Positions 1 through 5,068 of a stretch of DNA of 5,068 nt are shown in pieces (position 1 is the first letter of the stretch; each line of letters starts with the position of its first letter). The position numbers and the translations under genes were made by a program. The stretch is from an uncultured Altererythrobacter sp. (GTDB taxonomy: Bacteria; Pseudomonadota; Alphaproteobacteria; Sphingomonadales; Sphingomonadaceae), in contig CAMPIX010000062.1 of the NCBI GenBank assembly GCA_946886565.1, forward strand, positions 1 to 5,068, given 5' to 3'. Below the pieces are notes generated by a model that saw nothing but the letters and a program-made list of their open reading frames with translations, ran no database searches and was not told the DNA's origin.

Positions 1-1010
1 GCCGCCGACTGCCCCGCCCCGCCGAGCACGACCGAGGCGCCGCCGGTGCCGATCGCCGAAAGCCCGCCGATCACCGACAGCAGCATCGCCGAACCGAAGC
101 GCTTGAAGAAATGGCTGTCGACCTCGCCCCTCAGCCCGGTCGTCCCGTCGAAACCGATGGCCGGCGAAGCGAGGTTGACCGAGGCACCGTCGGGCCGGAT
201 CAGACGCGTCCAGATCACGTAGGCGCGCTTCTGCCCGCCCTGCACGCCCGACTGGTACTGGCCGATCAGGCGGCTGCTGCGCGGCACCAGCACGCGGGTG
301 CCGTCGAAGCTGCGCACGTCCTGGCTCACCACCGCACGGACGTATCCCGGCACGTCGGTGCTGATCGCGGTCTCGAGGATCGCGGGGATCAGCGTGCCCT
401 GGGTGACGGTGGTTTGCGGATTGACCATCGCCTTCGCCTGCGCGGCCGCGCCGCCCACGCCGCCGATGCGGCTGGCGAAGTCGGACGCCGAATTGCCGGT
501 CGCAGCCGCCGGGGCCTCTCCGGCACCCGGCGCGGCGACTGTTCCGATCGATGAGGGCAACCCGCTCGCATCGAACACCACCGTCGGGCTGGCGTAGGGA
601 TTGCCCATCGGCGCGGGCGACATGCCCGGATTGGCCGCGAGGATCGGCGACGGAGCGGGATCGTACTGCGCCACGCCGGGCGCAGTCGGAGCAGGTGCGG
701 TCGCAGTCGGCACGGGCTGGCCCGCCGCCTGCTGCACCGGCTGCGGCGCGACCTGCTCGCCGCCGACGCTCTGAGGCTCGCCCATACGGGTCGAATCCAT
801 GCCTATGAAGGTCGCCGCGCCGAGCAGCGCGACGATCGCGACGCCGGCAGCCAGCCCCATCGCGTCGGACTTGCCCTTGCGCTGGGTGACCGCCGGGAAA
901 GCGTTACGGCTGGCAAGGTCGATGACTTCGGCCGACTCATGCTCGCGCGGATCGACGTCGTTCGCGGGGCCACCCTGTTTGCGGGCGGGCAGTCGCATGG
1001 CGAGGCGCAT
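1..1010 (-). CDS. virB10: VirB10/TrbI-family trans-envelope subunit (3' partial)
   Basis: VirB10 spans the cell envelope, senses ATP use at the inner membrane and forms part of the outer-membrane pore of T4SS. The first 336 codons are present; the C-terminus lies beyond position 1. The start is the ATG at 1010-1008, with GGGGAG eight bases upstream; a second in-frame Met at residue 5 fits the ribosome binding site less well. Seen: a cytoplasmic N-terminus (1-50), one membrane helix at about 51-70 (MGLAAGVAIVALLGAATFIG), a Pro/Gln/Ala-rich periplasmic linker (about 77-170), then the conserved beta-barrel domain from about 201. That domain includes GTLIPAILETAI (205-216), DVPGYVRAVVSQDVRSFDGT (219-238), VLVPRSSRLIGQY (240-252), WTRLIRPDG (267-275) and SHFFKRFGSAML (299-310). 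The glycine-rich hydrophobic stretch from 307 on is the start of the antenna helices that insert in the outer membrane. No interruption was found in the translated part. Confidence 0.95.
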   Translation of the reverse strand, partial: MRLAMRLPARKQGGPANDVDPREHESAEVIDLASRNAFPAVTQRKGKSDAMGLAAGVAIVALLGAATFIGMDSTRMGEPQSVGGEQVAPQPVQQAAGQPVPTATAPAPTAPGVAQYDPAPSPILAANPGMSPAPMGNPYASPTVVFDASGLPSSIGTVAAPGAGEAPAAATGNSASDFASRIGGVGGAAAQAKAMVNPQTTVTQGTLIPAILETAISTDVPGYVRAVVSQDVRSFDGTRVLVPRSSRLIGQYQSGVQGGQKRAYVIWTRLIRPDGASVNLASPAIGFDGTTGLRGEVDSHFFKRFGSAMLLSVIGGLSAIGTGGASVVLGGAGQSA

Positions 1011-1795
1011 TACCGGTTCTCCCCTGCCTGGGCCAGCGCGGCCTGACCGCGCGGGTTAGCGAGCCGTTCCGGCCCGGTGTTGGTCAGGACCGCACTTTGC
1101 GGCCCCGAACGAAGGATGATCTCGCGCGGCACGCCGCTGACCACGATCGTGTCGCCGCGAACGGTGAAGTTGACCGGACCTTCGGTCCCCTCATGGTTCT
1201 CGACCAGGATCGCGGGCACGGCGCGTCCAGCGGGCCAGGTCAAGTATGTGGCCTCGCCATCGTCGTAGGCGCGCGTCGGCAGCAGCGCGGTATCGCCTGC
1301 GCTGTCCCAGGCGAAGTTGAGCCGAGCCGGATCGACCACCGCATAAGGGTCGGTCGCCGCCGCCATCTCGACCGCATTCGGCCCGCCGGCGAGCAGCGGC
1401 TGCTCTTCCTCGGGCCTTTCCGGATAGGTGAACTTGAGCACGTAGAGCGGTTCGGCCCGCGGGCTGGCGACGAGATCGAACAAGTATGTTCGCTGATTGG
1501 TCACCACCGTCATATTCGTCTTGGCCGTGGGTGCGAGCGGCTTGACGAACAGCAGGTTCGCCCGCTTGTTGGGCGTGACCTGCCATGCTTCGGAATCGCC
1601 GATGGCGACGTTCTCGATCGTCTCGTCCTCGCCGAACTGGATCGTCGCCTGCACTTTGGTGCGGCCCTCGATCGTGACGACCTGCGCCGGATCGTAGAGC
1701 ACTTCGACCAGGCGCGGATCGTCGGCCGCAGCAGGCGCGGCGAACACCGCCAGACCGATTATGGGGGCGAGCGCGAGGGAGGCCACGCGGTTCAT
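1010..1795 (-). CDS. virB9: VirB9/TrbG-family outer-membrane core subunit
   Basis: VirB9 is a periplasmic subunit that builds the ring-shaped T4SS core complex at the outer membrane together with VirB10 and usually the lipoprotein VirB7. The protein is 261 residues, the usual size. The ATG at 1795-1793 overlaps the virB6 stop (ATGA) and is preceded by GGAG at eight bases. Residues 1-24 form a signal peptide with likely cleavage APAAA/DDP. The N-terminal domain carries the conserved run from WQVTPNKRANLLFVKPLAPT (71-90) into TNMTVVTNQRTYLFDL (93-108). After a Glu/Pro-rich linker (about 124-140), the C-terminal beta domain shows YDDGEATYLTWP (177-188), P-A-I-L-V (194-198), GTEGPVNFTVRGDTIVVSGV (203-222) and a closing ILRSG (227-231), as in the family. 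The protein contains no cysteine, so a VirB7-VirB9 disulfide as in Agrobacterium is impossible. The TAA stop shares its last A with the virB10 ATG. Confidence 0.95.
   Translation of the reverse strand: MNRVASLALAPIIGLAVFAAPAAADDPRLVEVLYDPAQVVTIEGRTKVQATIQFGEDETIENVAIGDSEAWQVTPNKRANLLFVKPLAPTAKTNMTVVTNQRTYLFDLVASPRAEPLYVLKFTYPERPEEEQPLLAGGPNAVEMAAATDPYAVVDPARLNFAWDSAGDTALLPTRAYDDGEATYLTWPAGRAVPAILVENHEGTEGPVNFTVRGDTIVVSGVPREIILRSGPQSAVLTNTGPERLANPRGQAALAQAGENR
1019..1024 (-). promoter_or_regulatory. Ribosome binding site of virB10
   Basis: GGGGAG on the minus strand, eight bases (AACCGGTA) before the virB10 ATG at 1010 and inside the last codons of virB9. Its spacing favours Met1 over the in-frame Met5. 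The virB9 stop and virB10 start overlap by one base in TAATG (1012-1008). Confidence 0.75.
1792..1795 (-). other. virB6/virB9 start-stop overlap (ATGA)
   Basis: Read on the minus strand, ATGA joins the virB9 start (1795-1793) and the virB6 TGA stop (1794-1792). It is the same arrangement as the virB4/virB6 junction, but here a ribosome binding site is also present upstream. Confidence 0.9.
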
Positions 1796-2955
1796 TTCAA
1801 CTTCTCCGAAAGACGTTTCTGAGGGGCGCGGAAACGGCTCCCGATTCCGTTCGTGCGCGAAGTCGACGGGCTGAGCGGCTGTACTTGCCCACCACCGCCG
1901 GCGGTCGTGATCACGCGCGTATCGCGGCCAATCGCGGGTGCAGGCCCGGCATCGTTGGCGGCGGCACCCGTCGCCACCGCGCCCAGCGCGATCCGCCGCT
2001 GCGATGCCGCCGAGGACGCCTGCTGCGCCCGATTGGCGGATGCCGGCGCCTGCGTCGCCACCGGGGCAGAAGCGGGCACCGGATCGGCGCGGCCGGCGCC
2101 GCGCTCCTGCACGAGGCCGAACACGCGCCATCCGGCGACCATCGTCGCGGCAACCTTGATCACCATCACCATCAGCGCGACGTGGACCGCGCCGATCATG
2201 AAAAACGCCACCGCCGCCTGCGGATCGACCTCGCCCGGCACCGCGGTGAGCGTGGCGAGGATCGGCACCGCGAGTTCGAGCATGACCCCGCCGCCGAGCA
2301 CCGCGAACAGCGGCGTCAGCGCGAGCATGACCACGCCCTTGAGCCAGCCGGTGAACAGCCCGCGGGTGCCGTCGAACAGCGCCATGACCACGAAGATCGG
2401 CCCGAGCGCGACCAGCACCGCAAGCCCGAGCCGCGCAGTCACCAGCACGCCGACAGTGCCGAGCAGGAACAGCATCGCGCCAAGCCACAGGATGCCGGCA
2501 GGCGAAAACGCGCCGATATCCTGCTGCCCTTGTGTTGCCTGCTGCACGGCGAGGAAGACGATATCGATCTTCTGCGCGAAAACTTGGGTGGCCGAGCCGT
2601 CGGTTCCGCCGAGCACGGTCGCGAGCCAGTCGGGCGCGCCGATCGCGAGGTTCCACACCACGCTCTGATACGCGACCCAACTGGTCGCGAAAGTCACCAC
2701 CAGTCCGAGCGTGACCATGCGCGGGGTGAGCGACTTGATCCCGAGATTGGTCCGCCCGAGCAGCAGACCGATCGCGAAGAACGCGACGAACAGCGTCAGC
2801 GTGATGGTCAGCACCGGGGTCAGCGCCCCGCCCGGCGCGAACAGGCGGCCGAAGGCCTGCGCGGTCAACTCGCCCGCGGTGCAATCGACCGCGCGCAGCG
2901 CCGCGGCGACGCCGTTGCCCGCCCCGGCGGCGGCGGCCTCGCAGACGGCGCTCAT
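1792..2955 (-). CDS. virB6: VirB6/TrbL-family inner-membrane channel protein
   Basis: VirB6 is the polytopic inner-membrane subunit of T4SS that contacts substrate during its passage through the inner membrane. The start chosen is the ATG at 2955-2953, which overlaps the virB4 stop (ATGA). The same frame runs open further upstream, but only as a shadow inside virB4. The protein is 387 residues. Hydrophobic segments suitable for membrane helices lie near residues 43-66, 82-100, 153-171, 173-192, 206-233 and 247-270. Between them is the family-typical stretch LGPIFVVMALFDGTRGLFTG (184-203), followed by a W-L-K (204-206) start of the next helix. The last 100 or so residues (about 285-387) form a hydrophilic Ala/Pro/Gln/Ser-rich tail ending in a basic stretch (RFRAPQKRLSEKLK). 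Two cysteines, C5 and C25, lie in the short N-terminal segment. No Shine-Dalgarno sequence is visible before the ATG, so reinitiation after virB4 is likely. There is no cleavable signal peptide. The family call rests on topology, the central motif and operon position. Confidence 0.92.
   Translation of the reverse strand: MSAVCEAAAAGAGNGVAAALRAVDCTAGELTAQAFGRLFAPGGALTPVLTITLTLFVAFFAIGLLLGRTNLGIKSLTPRMVTLGLVVTFATSWVAYQSVVWNLAIGAPDWLATVLGGTDGSATQVFAQKIDIVFLAVQQATQGQQDIGAFSPAGILWLGAMLFLLGTVGVLVTARLGLAVLVALGPIFVVMALFDGTRGLFTGWLKGVVMLALTPLFAVLGGGVMLELAVPILATLTAVPGEVDPQAAVAFFMIGAVHVALMVMVIKVAATMVAGWRVFGLVQERGAGRADPVPASAPVATQAPASANRAQQASSAASQRRIALGAVATGAAANDAGPAPAIGRDTRVITTAGGGGQVQPLSPSTSRTNGIGSRFRAPQKRLSEKLK
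1804..1807 (-). promoter_or_regulatory. Ribosome binding site of virB9
   Basis: GGAG on the minus strand, followed by eight bases (AAGTTGAA) and the virB9 ATG. It lies inside the last codons of virB6. It supports the chosen virB9 start over the long open frame that continues upstream through virB6. Confidence 0.75.
2952..2955 (-). other. virB4/virB6 start-stop overlap (ATGA)
   Basis: Read on the minus strand, ATGA contains the virB6 start codon (2955-2953) and the virB4 TGA stop (2954-2952). The bases before this ATG (GCCGCCGA and the CCGCCTCGCC upstream) contain no purine-rich Shine-Dalgarno sequence. virB6 translation therefore most likely depends on ribosomes ending virB4; that dependence is inference. 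Confidence 0.85.
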
Positions 2956-5068
2956 TCGGCGGCGAGGCGGAACGGCATTTCGCCCCCCGCCACCTCGTCT
3001 TCGGTCGTCCCGCAGCCGCCCGGCCAGCCGTGGCCGGTGAGCGCGGGATACCATTCGGCCGGATCGTCGCCAACCGCGGCACGCAGCAGGTCGAGCCGCC
3101 GGACCGAGCTCTCGCGGCCCGAAAGGATCGTCAGCACCTCGGGCGCGCCCGAAAGGTCGAGCCGCACCACCACGCTCGCATCGGGCTGGCGCACGAGGAA
3201 GCAGCGGCTGTGCGCGGGCAGGCTGCGGATCAGCGCCAGTTCGTGGCTCGTCAGACCGAAACCGTCGCAGTAATCCTCCGCTCGCGCGCGCGAATTGGGC
3301 ATGAACAGCATGGTCGCGGTCTGCTCGACCAATGCGGTCGAAATGCGGCTTTCGAGCGCGTCACGCGCGCTCTGCGTGGCGAAACCGACCAGCGCGTTGC
3401 GTTTACGCAGGGTCTTGAGCCAGTCGCGGATGCGCGCGGCGAAGACCGCATCGTCGAGCGCCTTCCAGCCCTCGTCGATCAGGATCATCGTCGGCTTGCC
3501 GTCGAGCCGCTCCTCGATCCGGTGGAACAGGTACATCATCACCGGGGTGCGCAGGCGGGGGTTCTCGAGCAGCGCGGTCATGTCGAAGCCGAGCACGCGG
3601 GTGGAGAGGTCGAGCCGGTCCTCCGGATTGTCGAACAGCCAGCCGTGCTCGCCCTGCCCTATCCACGCCGAAAGCCGATCGGCGAGGTCGCCCGCCGAGG
3701 GCCGACGGGCGCCCGAGAGCAGTTCCTTGAAGTGACGCAGGCGCCGCAGCGAGGCATCGTTGCCGTAAGCCGCATCCACCGCCTGGCTGATCGTCGCCAG
3801 TTCCTCGGGGCCCTCGGCCTTGAGCAGCACGCCGAGCCAGTCGCGCAGGAACGCGCGGTTGACCGCGGTGTCGGGCAGCGCGAGCGGGTTGAACCCGGTC
3901 GGCTCGCCCGCGCTGATCCGGTCGTAGCGCCCGCCGATCCCGCGCACGAACAGCTCGCCGCCGCGGTCCTTGTCGAACAGGATCGTGCGCGGCTGGAATT
4001 TCTGTGCCTGGCTCGCGAGAAAGTTCATTACCACGGTCTTGCCCGAGCCCGACGGTCCGATGACCGAGAAGTTGCCCAGATCGCCGTTGTGGAAGTTGAA
4101 GAAGAACGGCGTCGAGCTGGTGGTCTGGAGCAGCGTCACCGCCTCGCCCCAATGGTTGCCGTGCGACTGGCCGAGGGCCATGCCGTGCAAGGAACCGAAG
4201 CTCGCCATATTGGCCGAAGAGATCATCGCGCGGCGCACGATGTACTTCTCGTTGCCGGGGAACTGCGCCCAGAAGGCGGGCTCGAGATTGGTGTCCTCGC
4301 GCACCGCGATCGCGCCGGTGTCGGCGAGCGCCGCCGCGCACGAGGCGGTCGCCTCGTCGAGCCGGGCGAGATCGCGCTCGCGCACGAGCACGGTCAGGTG
4401 ATGGTCGCCGAACCCGACCGCGCCGTTGCCCAGCGCATCGCGCGCGGCGAGCATGTCGGCGCGCTCGGCGGCGGCTTCCTCGTCGGCCGAGCGCAGGCGG
4501 CGCAGCGCGAGGTCCATCCGCTCGCGCGCGGTCTGCCGTTCGGCGGGCGCGTAGCTCTCGCTCACGATCATCTCGTAAGGCAGCCGCAACAGCGGATCGA
4601 GCAGCCCCGGCGAGGTCGCGTCGGGGTATTCCTTGAGGCTCAGCAGCGCGGCGAAATCGGGCTCGCCCGAACCCCGCAGCTCCATCGCGTCGAGCCCGAA
4701 GCTCGCCCGGCGATAGGGTAGCATGTGGCCGATATCGGCCGCGTCGTGCGGGCGGCGCACCGGGCGCATCTCGCCGTTGTAGAGCGCGCTCAGCAACTCG
4801 AGCAGCTCGTTGTTCGCCTTGCCCTGCGGCCCTTCGTAATCGCCTAGCACGGCCGCGCCGTAGGCCTGGAGCGCGGTCACGAGCCCGGTCGTCGCGGCCT
4901 TGAGCGAGCGAATGTCCTTGGGATCGGCCTCGATCTCTCGGCTGCCCTTCCGGTTCCACAGCTTCGCGGCGCGCTCGGCGAGGCCCGCCTTGCCGCGCGC
5001 CGGACGGCGGATGAGCGTGACGAACTGGTCGTTGACGAACAGCGAGCCCGAGCCGAGCCGCTCCTTCC
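2952..5068 (-). CDS. virB4: VirB4-family T4SS ATPase (5' partial)
   Basis: VirB4/TrbE ATPase powers assembly and substrate transport of a type IV secretion system from the cytoplasmic face of the inner membrane. The frame is open to the window edge and gives 704 residues, ending in TGA at 2954-2952. Family VirB4 proteins are roughly 790-820 residues, so about 100 N-terminal residues lie outside. Seen, in fragment numbering: a CagE/TrbE/VirB-type N-terminal domain including NDQFVTLIRRP (12-22); Walker A GPSGSGKT (337-344, bases 4058-4035); the VirB4-typical ILFDKDRGGE (362-371); Walker B MILIDE (527-532); and GFATQS (561-566), followed by the conserved STALVEQTATMLFMPN stretch. All nucleotide-binding motifs look intact. 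A GTG at 4880 opens a shorter version, but the conserved N-terminal domain continues upstream of it, so it is an internal valine. The stop overlaps the virB6 start as ATGA. It could equally be named TrbE; the family call is secure. Confidence 0.96.
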   Translation of the reverse strand, partial: KERLGSGSLFVNDQFVTLIRRPARGKAGLAERAAKLWNRKGSREIEADPKDIRSLKAATTGLVTALQAYGAAVLGDYEGPQGKANNELLELLSALYNGEMRPVRRPHDAADIGHMLPYRRASFGLDAMELRGSGEPDFAALLSLKEYPDATSPGLLDPLLRLPYEMIVSESYAPAERQTARERMDLALRRLRSADEEAAAERADMLAARDALGNGAVGFGDHHLTVLVRERDLARLDEATASCAAALADTGAIAVREDTNLEPAFWAQFPGNEKYIVRRAMISSANMASFGSLHGMALGQSHGNHWGEAVTLLQTTSSTPFFFNFHNGDLGNFSVIGPSGSGKTVVMNFLASQAQKFQPRTILFDKDRGGELFVRGIGGRYDRISAGEPTGFNPLALPDTAVNRAFLRDWLGVLLKAEGPEELATISQAVDAAYGNDASLRRLRHFKELLSGARRPSAGDLADRLSAWIGQGEHGWLFDNPEDRLDLSTRVLGFDMTALLENPRLRTPVMMYLFHRIEERLDGKPTMILIDEGWKALDDAVFAARIRDWLKTLRKRNALVGFATQSARDALESRISTALVEQTATMLFMPNSRARAEDYCDGFGLTSHELALIRSLPAHSRCFLVRQPDASVVVRLDLSGAPEVLTILSGRESSVRRLDLLRAAVGDDPAEWYPALTGHGWPGGCGTTEDEVAGGEMPFRLAAE

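Noticed and set aside
111..1059. Several short plus-strand open frames opposite virB10
   Set aside because: All are opposite an uninterrupted VirB10 reading frame with conserved motifs, and none resembles a known protein.
1097..1822. Plus-strand 241-codon frame antisense to virB9
   Set aside because: It is opposite the conserved VirB9 sequence and shows no family features.
1885..3273. Plus-strand 462-codon open frame antisense to virB6 and the end of virB4
   Set aside because: Arg/His-rich shadow with no domain or signal, opposite a clear membrane protein gene; it has no support as a gene.
3030..4721. Plus-strand 563-codon open frame antisense to virB4
   Set aside because: Composition is dominated by Arg, Ala, Glu, Gln and His, with no recognisable domain. 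It lies fully opposite the well-conserved VirB4 coding sequence, so it is a high-GC shadow.
4880..4882. GTG at 4880 as the start of virB4
   Set aside because: The frame continues open to the window edge, and the upstream residues match the VirB4 N-terminal domain (NDQFVTLIRRP), so the GTG is an internal valine.
3403..4959. Minus-strand 518-codon frame overlapping virB4 in another frame
   Set aside because: Extremely Arg/Ala-rich and overlapping the genuine VirB4 frame with its Walker motifs; a shadow frame.
1..5068. Possible internal promoters, terminators, RNA genes, CRISPR arrays or insertion sequences
   Set aside because: Coding sequence fills the window with overlapping genes. No repeat-spacer pattern, inverted-repeat ends, transposase, tRNA-like or terminator-like structure was seen.

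Overview
The window is a wall-to-wall piece of a type IV secretion system (T4SS) operon, read entirely on the minus strand. Transcription runs from the high coordinates to the low ones, in the order virB4 (5' end outside the window) > virB6 > virB9 > virB10 (3' end outside the window). All four reading frames were followed without an internal stop or frameshift. High G+C (about two-thirds by eye), GC-rich third positions and the VirB-type sequences suggest an alphaproteobacterium. A sphingomonad-type genome (Sphingomonas/Erythrobacter/Novosphingobium) is plausible, but this is inference. Nothing here distinguishes chromosome, plasmid or integrative element.

Layout. Positions 5068-2952 hold VirB4, the inner-membrane-associated ATPase, with Walker A and Walker B motifs; its N-terminus is cut off. 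Positions 2955-1792 hold VirB6, the polytopic inner-membrane channel component, with a long low-complexity C-terminal tail. Positions 1795-1010 hold VirB9, a secreted outer-membrane-core subunit with a signal peptide. Positions 1010-1 hold VirB10, the subunit that spans from inner to outer membrane; it is cut just after the start of its outer-membrane 'antenna' region.

The genes are fused end to start: ATGA overlaps at virB4/virB6 and virB6/virB9, and a TAATG overlap at virB9/virB10. There is no intergenic DNA, so no internal promoter or terminator is expected, and translation is probably coupled. virB9 and virB10 each also have a GGAG ribosome binding site eight bases before the ATG, inside the preceding gene. 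virB6 has no visible one.

Together the products form the energy unit (VirB4), the inner-membrane channel (VirB6) and most of the outer-membrane core complex (VirB9, VirB10) of a trans-envelope secretion or conjugation machine. The notable point is what is missing. In the canonical virB and trb orders, virB5, virB7 and virB8 lie between virB4 and virB9; here none of them does. Consistent with a missing VirB7 lipoprotein, this VirB9 has no cysteine. No effector, toxin, mobile element, RNA gene, CRISPR array or clearly new system was found.
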